A stretch of 64,000 nt of DNA from Prosopocoilus inquinatus (GCA_036172665.1 CM069874.1:26433946-26497945); one strand, 5' to 3'; numbered from the stretch's first letter, positions 1 through 11,416 are shown. Notes: generated by a model from the sequence alone, not told the origin. Numbers and translations: made by a program.

Positions 1-142
1 AAATTCAAAGCAGTGTAAGAATAAGCTGTTGAATAAATAACTGAAATTTTTCGTCAGCTTTAACAGCCTTAAAACTTTTAATTTTATTCCTTGGTTAACA
101 ATTGTTATTGATCAAGTATTTTATGAGAATTTAATACAATGA
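1..142. other. Unannotated AT-rich flank
   Basis: No coding or RNA feature was recognised. Its last bases (aatga, 138-142) may be the left target-site duplication of the adjacent TIR element. Confidence 0.4.
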
Positions 143-419
143 AGGCTCGGTTGACACTGGTCGTGGCTCACGATCTTTATGCTTTATGCTCATGTTCGTA
201 TTGTGCGTTTCCGTGAGAGCGTTTACATACATATAAAATTCATTTTTCTGTTAGATTTTGCGTTTCCTGCATATTTTTTTTTAATTCATGAGAGTCGCAA
301 CTCTTGAAATTTTTAAATTTCATAATTAAGTGCTTCGCCATAAAGTACTTAATGTTTAATTGATTTGCAATTCTCCCAGCTGCAGCTTTGGAAACATCTC
401 TGTTTTAATCATAAAACTT

Positions 420-612
420 TAATTGAAGTTTGTTCTTGTCCGATGATTTTGATAATACTGACATTTTGTACAGTGAATCTAATATTTTTAAAAGACGTTT
501 CATAGAAATGTGTAAAATTAAAATGTCTGGAAATTCTATTAATAAACGTACGGACTTTGAAAATTTAAATGACATATTTTGTAGTTTTCTGGACTCTTTA
601 AACAAGATATAG
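420..612 (+). pseudogene. Penelope-like element polyprotein, C-terminal relic
   Basis: The translated segment contains a run like the end of PLE proteins downstream of the GIY-YIG nuclease: SESNIFKRRFIEMCKIK, then INKRTDFENLNDIF, ending SLNKI before the stop at 610-612. PLE proteins commonly end with such a block (positions of charged residues, then an N-rich turn and a D..L..I helix). The reverse transcriptase and GIY-YIG domains are absent, so only the last 60 or so codons survive, with no genuine start. A hammerhead motif follows 170 nt downstream of the stop, the same order (ORF end, then HHR) seen in the PLE copies at 34.2 and 61.5 kb, which supports the assignment. The homology call rests on pattern memory. 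Confidence 0.5.
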
Positions 613-781
613 ATCTGTCAATTAATTAATTATATATATATATAAAAAAAAAAAAGTAGCTTTAATTAGTTCTCGTTACTTTTTTTCCGAACAACTCGTA
701 GTTTAGTTTAAAAATCATGTTACCTTTTCGTTTCTCTTGACGACTTGTTTCTCTTGACAACTTGTTTATTTACTTTTTTTT

Positions 782-823
782 CACTCCTGACGAAGCTATA
801 AATCTATAGCGAAACGTTGAGTG
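782..823 (+). ncRNA. Hammerhead-ribozyme motif H1 (type I, minimal)
   Basis: All helices can be drawn from the sequence. Stem I is CACUC (782-786) with GAGUG (819-823). The CUGACGA core is 787-793. An extra A is at 794. Stem II is GCUAUA (795-800) with UAUAGC (805-810), loop AAUC. The GAAA box is 811-814. A two-pair stem III AC/GU with no loop brings the cleavage position after U818. It lies downstream of a PLE coding relic, as expected for PLE-encoded hammerheads. The unpaired A after CUGANGA departs from the canonical core (usually a G10.1-C11.1 pair), and stem III is extremely short, so activity may need a dimer. Confidence 0.7.
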
Positions 824-1108
824 TGTTTCCCTTCATTTTTCTGTCCGGTTTGAGATTAAAAAAACTTTGTACATAAAACTTTAATTTAAAGGATCCCATA
901 ATACTAATTCATTTTCATAAACTTCTACACAAATTGCATTGTTTCGACGCGTTTTCAAAACGGATGCATTTGGTAGGTACATTCATTTTTACAAACCAAA
1001 ACAGACTGCTGAACATCTTCACGGTCGTGAAATATCAGTATCAGTAGTGGCTCACGAAAGCGTGATTCACGATTGTGAGCCACGACCAGTGTCAACCGGG
1101 CTTAATGC

Positions 1109-2220
1109 TGCAAATATAAGCTCTATCGTAACCATCATAAGGTACAATGCAGCTGTTTAAATATACAGGCCGCAAGTATCTTACGATGCTTTCGATCGAG
1201 CTTAGAATCGCATAAATAATTTGTTTCAACCTGTCAAGTTACGGTAAATATGTGTTATTCATCATTATTCGAAAACAATTTCTTTTCGGAGAATCGAATA
1301 TACCGGACGTTATTATAAACTAAGAACATAGCAATAATAGGAAACAGAAAGCGGTATAGATACGACAAAGAGTATGTCTGCAACTTCTATCGTTCTCAAC
1401 TCGTAACTGAATACTGTTCCGTTCGCACTTCGTAAAATTTAATCATCAGTTATCTACGCTATTCTTTTAAGTTTTTATGATGTTAGTTTGATTCTACGGC
1501 GGGTACGTATTAAACGTATCACGTTACTTGTTCATGTTCACGATCTGCAAAGGATTAATGTTAAAAAAGAGTCAACAATAAGTATTAGGAGTAGTATTTT
1601 TTAAATTATAATTAAGTCAATGTCTAAACCTTCTGTCTTCACATACAGAAAAACAAATTTGAATGTCCTTCATAAAATAAACGAGACATGGATGTAAATA
1701 AAAAGAGTAAAGATAAGAATTGGAATTTAGGAAAATCCGCAAAGAAGGGAATTAAGGAAAGAGAAAAGTTCGTAAATGGAATTGAACGTACAACAAAAAA
1801 TAAAAAATAAGATAGAAAAAACAACTAAATAAATAAAATAGACCGTTAACACGCATATATCTCGTATGATTCAAATACCCATACACCAGCGTCTGCTTTT
1901 TTCCGCATTCACATGTAAACTTGGTGGTCACTGGAATAGTTGAATGCGGCACAATAGCCTTCTAGGAGAAAAACACAAAACACGAACATTTAACTTTGAA
2001 CTGAAACTGAAACAATAGTAATTTTGTATTTGTATTTGTGTCAACGTGCGTATCAATTCGCAGAAATTTAGTTCAATTAATGCATTTTAAGATTACTTGC
2101 CCTACGAAAAATTACCCTTTAGGATTTTTTTAATAGAACGTATGTGTTACCACAGTATTATATGAATTTGCAATTTCTTCATGTGCTTCATAATTAATCG
2201 AATTAAAGTGAAGCCTAATC
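1109..2220. other. Unannotated AT-rich DNA
   Basis: No supported gene. The short open frames here lack recognisable domains and are AT-rich, phenylalanine-rich chance frames. Confidence 0.4.
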
Positions 2221-2265
2221 ATTTTTAATAATAATAATAAATCTTTACACTTAGAAAAAATCTTT

Positions 2266-2521
2266 GCACTTAAACCCTTTTGAAGTTATGGCCTTCAAGT
2301 GCCAAAAAATAAAAAAATTATATTTTCACAGCAAATGGGTCTATTGGCAAAGCCCAATGTCATGCAAAATTGTCTATGTACCTGTAGCTAAATAAAAAGT
2401 GTAATAAATGAATCACAGCTGGCGATATCTGTATGTGCGTTTAACATTTAGTAAATCAGTTTTCTTAATAACTTCTAAACATTTTTTTGGCACTTAGACC
2501 CTTTTGAAGTTATGGTCTTCA
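2266..2521. repeat. Direct repeat pair of about 33 bp
   Basis: A unit reading GCACTTAAACCCTTTTGAAG then TTATGGCCTTCAA occurs at 2266-2299 and again, with a few changes, at 2489-2521. The second copy runs into TACTACAGGGTATGTC (about 2525), a TACAGGGT-type MITE end like others in the window. It was probably produced within an old DNA-transposon fragment. Confidence 0.4.
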
Positions 2522-2671
2522 AATATATACTACAGGGTATGTCGTAGGATAAATGCAAATAACTTAACTAATATAATATCAAAGTCACGTAGTACAAAAC
2601 AAGTAAAAACTTTTAGTCATAAAATTACAGTATAAATTTCAGTTATGTAAAAATTCCTGAATTGAGTAGTA

Positions 2672-5085
2672 TCATCCTTCCAACAGTAATTCCTTCAATT
2701 GTTTTTTGAAAATATTTATACTCTTTGCGGATCTGATGTTTGATGGGAGCTTGTAAAATTTAATCCCATTGTGCGAAGGACCGGTACCGCATATTGTCAG
2801 TCGTTTGTATGGTACATGAAAATTACTACATATTCTTGTTTCGTAATCATGAAACTTTAGGCGGAAATTTTGTAATGTTATGTCTAATATATGTGACAAA
2901 GTTAAAAATGTAAAGTGACGGTAACGTTAATATTTTTGTCTTAAAAAACAGTACTACAATAATAAATAATTTTGGAATATTTACACTCGAAGCACTTCCC
3001 CAGAAAATAATACCGTATGAGATCACGGATTGAAAAAGACCAAAGTAAGCCAATCTGTGAACATTTGGGTTTACAAGTTCATATAATCGTTTTAAAACGA
3101 AACACACTGAGCTCATTTTGGCACACAAGTAATCAATGTGCTTGTTCCACGTTAGCTTTTCGTCCATGTAAATACCTAAGAATTTTGTGTTATGCACTTG
3201 TTCAATCGATTTACCTTTTAGTCTTATTAATAAACTGTTATTGATATTATTATTTTTGGTTACAAAGTTAATGAAATTTGTCTTGAACGAGTTCAGAACT
3301 AAAGCATTGCTACAACAGTAATCGTACATCTCGTTAATGATATTGCTTTATATTTGTAAATTAACGTTTCTAGATCACTAGCGGCAGTTATCATAGTTGA
3401 ATCGTACGCATATAAAATGAATTTACTAGGTGTAGGAAGTGTTAGCGTTATATCGTTTATAAAGATAATGAATAGCAATGGGCCCAATAATGGTCCCTGT
3501 GGAACTCCGGTATTATTATGTCTTAAAGATGACAGCGTGTTATTAATTTGTACGTATTAAGTGCGATTATTCAAGTATTCCCTTAACCAAGCGAGTGCCG
3601 GTCCACGAATGCCAATATTACTGAGTTTATTTAATAAAAGGGTGTGATCGATAATATCGAACGCCCTTGATATATCAAAAAATATTGCTGCGACTTTTTG
3701 CTTATTGTTAATGGAATCTAATATGAAATTAAGAGCTTCTAAAATAGCAGTCTCAGTTGAACGTTTTTTCCGAAAACCGTGCTGGTAAGGAGTGAGATTT
3801 TTTTCCAAAAAGTTTGCCAGTCGATCACTAAAAGCGGACTCAAATATTTTTGCAATGGAACACTTTAACGAGAATTATTTTGAGCGTTTCAATAAATCGG
3901 GATAATGTTCTTCGAACGACAAATTAATTAAGTGTGATAATGATTCCGATATGTGATCATTAACTTTGCTTAAAATAAAAACTTTTGGGAGCAAAATTTA
4001 ATATTTTTTGAAATTTCAATATTTGTTATGGGATATAAAAAAATTGAAGACATATTTCTTTGTGATGCATTATTCCCCGGGGATTTGACATGTTTTGTCT
4101 AGAAATGCTTCATTGAGAACATTGGCAATTTGATAAGGATCTTTAAGAATGGTTTCGATAACGTACAACTCATTAGGTATGTTGAACTTATCTTTACAAG
4201 ATGTGGAGTTGATTATTTGCCAACATGTTTTCGACAAGTTACTAGATGCGGCTTTTTATTACAGTAATTCTTTTTTGATTCAATTAATTTTTGTTTGTAT
4301 AGTTTCCGGATGAAAGCGTATTAATTTTATAATATTTGTGCATGTCACTTAGCTCTTTTAGCAAATTATGTAGGTTTCTTAATTCATTACTATACCAAGG
4401 TGTGCCGTTTCTATATTTCGTTTAAGATTTACGAATGGGGAAAGCTGAATTGAAATGCATTAATAGGCGATAATAAAAAGCGGAGAATTTATTTTAAAAA
4501 TCTATTGCTTCTTCCATTTACTGCCAGTTTTCATTTTGCAGTAAGTGCTCAAAATGCTGGATATTAATTTCCGAAACAGATCTACTTAGTGAATGATACA
4601 TGTTTTTTAATTTAATAGATATATCTAAAGTTTGAAATTAATGGTTCGACAGATGTGTACCGGTCATTCGTCGGTAAAAATTCCCCATCAGTGAAAATGT
4701 TGTCGATTAGAGCAGCGGAATGATTTGTAACTCGTGTTGAAACGAATTTAATTTAGTTTAATATTATATTCTAGAAATAGATTAATAATATTATTCTTGG
4801 TTTGGAATTCTTCTAGAAAATTTACGTTGAAATCTCCGCATATAATTATAGTTGAGTTAGTGTTTGCAACGCGTATAAGAGTCTGTTGTAAAGACGATAT
4901 GAAACAATCAAGTAATCCACAGGGTGATCTATAAAGACTTATGATAATAAAGGATTGGTGGGAGATTTTTAACTTTACGGCGCATATTTCGAAGTCTTTT
5001 TCTTGGCATAAATTTCATACTTTCATACTTCGAATTTGTTTAGTGTGGAGTTGAGTCCCTGAATATTAAGATTGAAAATTCTTAA
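2672..5085 (-). pseudogene. LINE ORF2: endonuclease and reverse transcriptase, broken
   Basis: Endonuclease remnants are readable: IISLYRSPCGLLDCFISSL and CGDFNVNF near 4825-4960, and ALIDNIFTDGEFLP near 4670-4730. The RT domain is at 3557-3808 (PYQHGFRKKRSTETAI, AAIFFDISRAFDIIDH) and 3299-3487 (GPLLFIIFINDI). The catalytic YADD box reads YAYDS at about 3409-3423, so one of the two motif-C aspartates is lost. Downstream, 2847-3329 has FLGIYMDEKLTWNKHI and a thumb-like FQSVISYGIIFWG. The C-terminal block at 2672-2899 ends IFKKQLKELLLEG, the usual end of such proteins. Fragments lie in different frames, so several indels are present. In an intact element this protein nicks the target and copies the RNA in place. 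Confidence 0.85.
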
Positions 5086-5093
5086 AGTAGAAC

Positions 5094-6310
5094 TTATTCT
5101 AAAAAAGATTTTGTCTGAAGGGCCTCATCGTCGTTTTTGGGTGCAATGCCATCTTGAGAAGGTTTTTTGTGTTGGGCAACTGTGGTGTAGTTTCTGTTAA
5201 TAGTCACTGAGTTGCAAGATGTTTTCATTGTTAATTCTGCATCCGTTATGGATTCGTTTTGAGAGATTATATTGTTGTCTGGCGTATGTGTCGAATAATT
5301 AGATGTTTCTTGTGGAAGGATCGAGGGAAATTTTATGTTGTTGGCCTCGATTATGAGCTTTGAAATATATCGGAACAACTTACATTTTCCGTTTGTGTTC
5401 AAGTGCAGTCCTTATGAAGTAAAATCATTATGTCCAAGAATACTGTTTGATTTAAGGAAATATGTAAAGCCTCTATGGGCAAGAATAGTGTCGTAAATCT
5501 TTAAATTAGTTTCATATATGATATCAGTAAGGAAAGATCGCCGTTGATAGTATGGTATCCATACAAAGATGACGTCAGTATGCTGTAACTGCATCAACGT
5601 TTCCAAAAGTAGCGTCCTAGAAACGTTACATTTTCTTAAAATATCGTTTATACCTCCAATAATTATAATATAATCCTTCGGGGTCAAATGTTTTGTCATT
5701 TCTGGTATATTTGAGATTACTTCGTTTAATTTCGCATTTGATTTAAATATGTTTGTTATTTCATAACTATTGTGGGATAAATGTCTCCTTAAGTGAGAGT
5801 AACCGTTTCGTCCATGACTGTCAGCAAACAGATAGATTTTGGATTTGGCTGTTTCCAGAGTCTTTTCATTTAATGTGATTCTAACGTTTCTTCTAGTATT
5901 ATTGGTTGATGGTAATTCGTCAATAGACCTGCCGTAGTTAAATCTTTTTCTGTCCGAGAATGAACAGATTTTAATTCAACGCTTTCCGTTTGTGTTTGAG
6001 ATTCTCGCACTACTTTTTTGGAGAAATTTTCTGGTAGTTTATCCAGTGTTGATTTTAATTCTGAGATAATTTGCTTTTGAAGTGATTCAGTTTCTGCGTG
6101 TCTTTTTTCTATTTGATCTTCTGCGGATGATAATTTGTTTCTCAGTAATCTGATGATGTCTTGTAATTCGCATTTGCTTTCGCTATTGTTTTTGTTGGCA
6201 ACTATGCTTACGTAACTATTGTTACTATTATTTGCTTTTTTATTTGTGTCATCGTTTTTATTTTTACCACTGTATGTAACAAATTTTTGTTTTTGTTGGA
6301 GCGCATGCAC
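5094..6310 (-). pseudogene. LINE ORF1: coiled coil plus SGNH esterase-like domain, broken
   Basis: The upstream part (5870-6310) is lysine/asparagine-rich, then has a coiled-coil run (LQDIIRLLRNKLSSAEDQIE and following heptads). A frame change near 5866 leads to an SGNH-hydrolase-like segment with block I FADSHGR (about 5808-5828) and a GGINDI motif (about 5640-5657) corresponding to the GxND block. An in-frame stop at 5409-5411 interrupts the approach to GLHLNTNGK (about 5380-5408), which matches the D..H block of the fold. Esterase-like ORF1 proteins are known in CR1-type LINEs and are thought to help ribonucleoprotein formation or membrane interactions. Two breaks make this copy inactive. 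Confidence 0.75.
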
Positions 6311-6330
6311 TGTATTTGGGTAGATAATGT

Positions 6331-8470
6331 TGATAATTGAGAGTTATTAAATCTAAAATGGATTATTTCGTCGATTATATTTTATTATGCGACTTTTATT
6401 CTCACTCTTTTTGTACTGCAAAACTTTGGCGACTGTTTTTTTGACAGGTCAAAACGTGAATTCGAACAGATAATTGTTAAAACGGAATAGTTTATCACAG
6501 TTTATGCAATTACGAGAGAGTTTTGCTGTGTGAATTTAAAGTACAAGTTACGTCAATAACTTACGCATATTTTGCGCACTTTAAAACATTTGTAGATTGC
6601 AAATATACTTCACAAAAACATTTCTGAGTAACAGCACTGTTGACCACTTCTTTCGCTAACGCAGACTAATCAAACATTACAATTAAAAAATTTAGTTTAT
6701 GCACACAGTTGAGGAAATTGCGTTTTTGCTGGAGCACAAGAAGTGAAAACAATGTAAATTACTGCCTCGCTTTCCTGATTCATTAGGCTTATTCACGCAG
6801 AACTTTAGAACGCTCTTGAGCGGAAGCATACTTGGCACGCATACTTACTCGTGCAAAGAAGAAAAACCTTGCGCTTCAAATACGAGAGTCAAAACATGCA
6901 TCTAGAAGTAACTGCAGTTTTAATAAATTAAATAATAAGTTAAATTTGGCCAAATAAGCTAGTCTTAAGACGCGTTGTGTATGGCGGCTTATTCCTCAAT
7001 TATGTGAATAATCACGCAACATTTACTTTTTGTTGATACAGTACCACAGCTTCTAAAACGTAAACTGTTAGCCAACCTGATTTTAAAAACACATTACGCA
7101 TCCCATTTCAGTAGTCATCAATACCATTCAAACGGTTTCCATTTGGAGGGCAAAAGACGTTGATTTTTGAAATGTCTTCGATAAATTTTTTCCTTGCAAT
7201 TTGGGACTTGCATGACCTTAGTAAATACGTCCCTAACGGATCGGACACTTATTATGAATTACTCTCTATATTCGAGAAGCAAATAAAATCACATACACAA
7301 TACAATTACTCCTAATTGTTAATAATGAATAGAAAATTGGAAATATTCCTCTGTGTTTTGTTTCACTCATTTTTTTATTGAAATATAATATTGTGATCTG
7401 ACAGGCAGAGCACATAATCAACTTCACGCGCGAACGAGTTTTCCTTGGAAAATGTAGTCAATTGTATGCGCACCTTTTCTCGTCAAGCTGTCCGTCATGT
7501 ATTTTTCATGGAAGTTATTTACGCATGTTTGCGTAGCATGTTTAAAACAAGTCGAAATTAATTCGTTCTCCACTTATGTGTGCCAGGCGGGTCTAACCAA
7601 ATGAAAATTATTATTTTAACGCTTTGTTTTCACAGTTTGTGCAATATCGTTTTAATAAAATGTAATATTGTGAAGGAATGGGTGCTAGCGGAAAGCGCTT
7701 ATGTAAGTAATTTCCGGTCTTTGTGAGAGTGTATTTTAATTTTAATTCGGGTATCGTGAAGAATTAAAATTAACTTCAAAATTATGTTTGTTCTTAATTT
7801 ATTTGTATGTATAAGTACGTGCGATCAAATTAATTTTAAATTCGGTTGAGTTGCCGCCGAAAAAACTGGTACAGGATCAAAAATTTGTGACACGAATTTA
7901 TAAATTTGAAGCTGTGTAGTTTGAACAGTATATGTATCTGGTTTGAGTTTTTTAGTAGCCAATAACCGCTGTCAGTCAATTTTTTAATGACGTGATATTT
8001 TGGCGCTTGCGCAACTAAAATAAGGGGTTGGGTACAGATTAACCAAAGAAGTACATATTTAAAATTCGTCTCCTCTCTTACTTTAATAATAATAATTTAA
8101 TTCATTAGTGATCTAAAAATACGGTATTTTATATTATTTTTTACACATTTACGTGTATTGTATCGTTTTATCATAAACCAACTTTATTAGACAAAGGTAG
8201 TAGCAATGTAGTAGATGACGTAGTACAAGTATTCAGAACTATGGGGCAATAAAGTTAGGATATGATAAAGTACGATACAATACATGTGGGGATGTACAAA
8301 ATTATCTAAAATACCGTACTTTTCCATCACCAAAGGTGGCTAATGAATTAAATCCGTATTATTAAATTAAAAAAGGAAATGCTTAATGTCAATTTTAAGT
8401 TTACATTATATATTGTTCAAAAATAGCGTACATTAGGAGCTCGCGATAAGGTAACTTCTTCAATTCATCA
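6331..8470. other. Unannotated AT-rich DNA
   Basis: No ORF of recognisable family, no RNA gene and no clear TIR pair found. Confidence 0.4.
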
Positions 8471-8479
8471 GTATCTCTT

Positions 8480-9305
8480 CAAATTCTTTCGTTATCCTTG
8501 ATAATTTTAATGTGGGGCTTGCAATTCTTCATGCCAAAACGATTGAGTATGATGTAACCTCTCTGATGTATGGTATTCTTATTACGGATGAATTTCCAAT
8601 CCAAGGTAACATTTCGCTTCACCAACGAAACTCTTCTTCAATCATGTTTTAAATCTAGTAATCTCAGATACATTTCGCGAAGCAAACAAAATGTCATCTA
8701 CGTAAGCTACGATAATAGGTGCCTTCTTTCGCTTAAAAGTTTGAATCGTGTTTCGAATAGTTTGGACCCGAATTTCGTAGTTGTGCAACAAATCACCCGA
8801 CTTGAATTTTTGATTGACAGTTAATATGTAAATTACAATAATTCAATCCAAACAACTTTTAAAAATAGAGAGATTCAAAGAAAAGAATGTCTGTTTTTGA
8901 ATCAAAACTCGTTTGGATCACGATTTTGTGAGCGAAAGAAAGCATCTATTTACCAAATCTTCCCCCTTTACTGTAGTAGTAGACACATGGACCGTTTTGA
9001 AATTGCGTTGCTCCTAAACTTTTCATCTTTTGATCCATGTGACTAGCTTGGCGAAGACCATGTAAAGCCTTCTTCAGATGGCATAGTTTATTGCTTTTCT
9101 GGAGTTCCTGCAACATTTTCGTGGCCTTCTCTATGAAAGAGTTATCTTTTCTCTCAGTTTTAATGATGAAATTTAAAATTTCTTCGGTCGTTTCGGGCAC
9201 TTCCATGTAAATGGTCTCCTTCAAAATGCAGTTAAGATATAAGATATAAGATATAAGATAAGACCAGGATATATATGAAGTGACGTCAACTTGCTCAATA
9301 ATCAT
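8480..9305 (-). pseudogene. Copia reverse transcriptase relic
   Basis: The N-terminal part reads VDVTS, then an anomalous insertion, then LKETIYMEVPE, which corresponds to the Copia motif around the first catalytic aspartate. It continues with CHLKKALHGLRQAS (about 9035-9080), a signature of Copia RT. Further down, the second catalytic motif IIVAYVDDILFAS is intact at about 8680-8720, followed by FVGEAKCYLGLEIHP broken by a stop. Frameshifts and a TGA/TAG stop separate the blocks. In an intact element the enzyme copies genomic RNA in virus-like particles. This copy cannot. Confidence 0.85.
9231..9262. repeat. ATATAAG heptamer microsatellite inside Copia RT
   Basis: About four tandem copies of a 7-bp unit (ATATAAG) sit within the region encoding RT motif A on the minus strand. 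They add a Tyr/Leu/Ile/Ser-rich stretch between VDVTS and LKETIYMEV while keeping the frame. Confidence 0.7.
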
Positions 9306-9361
9306 TCCAAACTCTGATGCCAGTGCTGTTGTAATTCGAATAATTATTATTATTAATATAA

Positions 9362-9610
9362 TTAAGCTTTTACTTTTGTAAACTCGTTAAAAACATCGCT
9401 TTTCCATTTGATAAAACGTACTTCGCACCATTTAGATTTATTATCTAGAAAAGTAACAAAATACTTAGCTTTTCCGTGTGACTCTGTTTGCATTGGTCCA
9501 CATACATCGAAATGTACCACTTGCAATATGGTGGTCTGTCGATCCGATTTTCGTGGAAAAGGAGTACGTGTCATTTTCCCACGAACACATATTGCTATGT
9601 TATTTTAGTT
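9362..9610 (-). pseudogene. Copia pre-integrase/integrase core relic
   Basis: The minus strand encodes NIAICVRGKMTRTPFP, the end of the GAG-pre-integrase zinc-binding segment, followed by VVHFDVCGPMQTESHG and YFVTFLDNKSKWCEV. These carry the first two aspartates of the DDE integrase core (HFDVCGP and FLDNKS). The segment stops before the catalytic glutamate. It lies in the expected place between gag and RT, but the upstream protease is deleted. Confidence 0.85.
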
Positions 9611-9762
9611 GAAGGTTTAATTTTGATTATGTTAAATAAGTTTTATTTACATTTTTGGGATGTATTATTAGGATTTCGCATCAGAATTTTGTTTAAAGTC
9701 AGTGTAATTTTTGTGTATCAAGGGAGAATTGTAATTTCAAGGTATTTCGCCTCAAAAAATGC

Positions 9763-10255
9763 TTACACTAAAACACAAATTTTGTTCCATGAATTAAATG
9801 ATATGCGTAACGATAAAACCTCCGGTGTCGGCAAATCATCTCTGGATTCGATTGCGCATCTAAAATTTTCAAAACTAGATGGGAAACTGTATAATAACAA
9901 TACCGTCAATAAATCTGTATTTATCTCTACGCTCATTACGTGTAATTTGGCATCGACAAATGTTTGTAAATATTCATGAACATCTTCACCTTCGCACGTA
10001 GGTTGCAAAATCAATTGTTTTAACACAGTTGCTTTTCCTGTTGATAAATCCTTTCAAGCTTCGGCCAAACTTCTCGAGGTGGATCGCATTCTTCATCTTC
10101 AATTCAGTGGCTCTTATTGGCAATATTATATCCAATTTCGCTTTCTTATCATACTTGTCCCTTTCTGCAGCTGCTTGTTCAGATGCCACATTGTCGTCGA
10201 CGATTTCTGGTTTCACTTTTGTTACGCTGACATATTCCCACGCATCATTTTTCAC
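9763..10255 (-). pseudogene. Copia gag (UBN2-type) relic
   Basis: Two overlapping frames on the minus strand give the Copia gag polyprotein: NDAWEYVSVTKVKPEIV at the N-terminus (about 10205-10255), then DIILPIRATELKMKNA, then a frameshift near 10000, then LKQLILQPTCEGEDVHEYLQ and LLYSFPSSFENFRCAIES, the conserved UBN2 capsid-like region. The C-terminal zinc knuckle is not visible. The frameshift near 9986-10026 breaks it. Confidence 0.8.
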
Positions 10256-10729
10256 GAGGAGTGAAAAGTGAGTGAAAAGTGAGTGTTGTCATACCAAACG
10301 TAGTCAAGTAATGATGATAAATTCTAGTAGCCAATCGACGCGCTTTTGTTTTGTGCGGCAAACGTCACTCAATAACCTGCCAATAACCTGTTTTAGAGGT
10401 CGTTACTGGTTGAAGAAAAATGTTGATTTCAATTATCAAACAAGCTTTAGTTATTTACAAATTTTTCAGAACCAAATATTGCTAGAATGCCGAGATGCAC
10501 AGTATTACTGATCTAATATGTCTTGAATCATTTCTTGAAAGGATTAAACCAAGCAACCTTTCGTTTTGCCGTTATTGTTATAAAACCCCAATGACGTCCG
10601 CCGTGTATCTAATAGATACAGCGCGACCATTCAGGTTACAATTGTGTCTTACCCAGCATTGAAGAAAGTTTATGCTGTCAACACGTTTTAAATAGAGTAA
10701 ATTTGTCGTGAAGCGTATTTTTATTCTTG

Positions 10730-10864
10730 ATGGAGAGTAAGAAAAAATTTTTCGATTTTTTTAAACCGGAAGACATAGAGGAAATGCGTCGTCTAATTTT
10801 TGAAGATGACGAACCCAGTGTCTATATTCCAGAGGAAGATTTTGATAAATCTAATGAAAAATGA
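10730..10864 (+). CDS. Short acidic ORF, possible piggyBac N-terminal scrap
   Basis: A 44-codon frame encodes a strongly charged peptide (MESKKKFFDFFKPEDIEEM, then FEDDEPSVYIPEEDF) that stops at 10862-10864. The acidic, D/E-rich N-terminus resembles the beginning of piggyBac-type transposases. Flanking DNA has a motif TAGATACAGCGCGAC near 10609 and again at 11354. The right-hand region ends CTAATGGAGGGTTAA at 11416, compatible with a piggyBac end (GGG next to the TTAA target). A matching left end was not found and no catalytic domain remains. Treat as unproven. Confidence 0.35.
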   Translation: MESKKKFFDFFKPEDIEEMRRLIFEDDEPSVYIPEEDFDKSNEK

Positions 10865-11353
10865 GTTACGACCTAATGAAAATTTGTTACGGAAACCAAA
10901 ATTACCAATTGATACATATTCATAATGATTCGGATCCGTAGATTCCAAATACCTAAAAATATAAAGCGTGTATCAAAGATTCTGGAAGGGTGAACTCTTT
11001 GCATAGTATATACCTACTATAATGTTGCAGAATAATAATAAACTTTATAAGTTATATATGGATGATTTTAGTTCAAAAGTTTCCTGCATTTTCGATTTAT
11101 CCTTTCTTTCATCAATTAAAAGTGACTACCTTGCTTTATCTTTATCCCATTTACATTTTGATTAATCCCTACCCAAACTTTCTCCTTATGAAAAAAAAAA
11201 TTATTATTTGACTTGAATTTTAGTTGAAATAGACTCTGCCAATTTTAGTAATAACGACCAGGAAAGTAGATGTTGGTTGTACAATGTTTTGGAAACTCAT
11301 GTAGGCGTAAATTATTACAATTTCAATTGAATAACCGATCTTATCCATACATG

Positions 11354-11416
11354 TATCCAGTAGATACAGCGCGACTAATCGCCTTATAGAAGACCGCGCG
11401 CCTAATGGAGGGTTAA
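11354..11416. repeat. Possible piggyBac-type right end at TTAA
   Basis: The sequence from TAGATACAGCGCGACTAATC to CTAATGGAGGG ends directly at TTAA (11413-11416). The TAGATACAGCGCGAC motif repeats in direct orientation near 10609. Known piggyBac elements insert at TTAA and end in CCC/GGG. The other end is not evident. Confidence 0.3.

Larger units (their letters stand above)
143..1103. mobile_element. Long-terminal-inverted-repeat element enclosing a PLE relic
   Basis: Bases 143-175 (AGGCTCGGTTGACACTGG, then TCGTGGCTCACGAT) are repeated in inverted orientation at about 1072-1103. The right end also carries its own small hairpin, GTGGCTCAC at about 1047-1055 facing GTGAGCCAC at about 1075-1083. 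The flanks aatga (138-142) and aatgc (1104-1108) could be a 4-5 bp target-site duplication. No transposase is visible, so this would be a non-autonomous element. Between the ends lie a Penelope-like C-terminal fragment and a hammerhead motif, so either a PLE inserted into the element or the TIR unit captured it. The superfamily was not recognised. Confidence 0.5.
2640..6330 (-). mobile_element. CR1/L2-like non-LTR retrotransposon, near full length, inactive
   Basis: Reading the minus strand from about 6330 to 2640, the order is ORF1 (coiled coil, then SGNH esterase-like domain), then ORF2 (apurinic-type endonuclease, reverse transcriptase, C-terminal domain). This is the standard layout of CR1-group LINEs. 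Both frames carry frameshifts and stops, and the RT catalytic box is altered, so it is a fossil. The 3' end lies just beyond the ORF2 stop near 2672. I see no clear poly-A tail, as expected for elements of this group, whose 3' ends are short repeats. No target-site duplication was identified. The exact clade would need a phylogeny. Confidence 0.8.
8475..10270 (-). mobile_element. Copia-type LTR retrotransposon, internal relic
   Basis: On the minus strand three Copia protein pieces lie in native order: gag (10255 to 9763), pre-integrase/integrase (about 9610 to 9362) and reverse transcriptase (9305 to about 8480). The zinc knuckle and protease expected between gag and integrase are missing, as are most of the integrase C-terminus and RNase H, so large deletions have occurred. 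I did not find flanking LTRs. All pieces hold frameshifts or stops. Confidence 0.85.
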
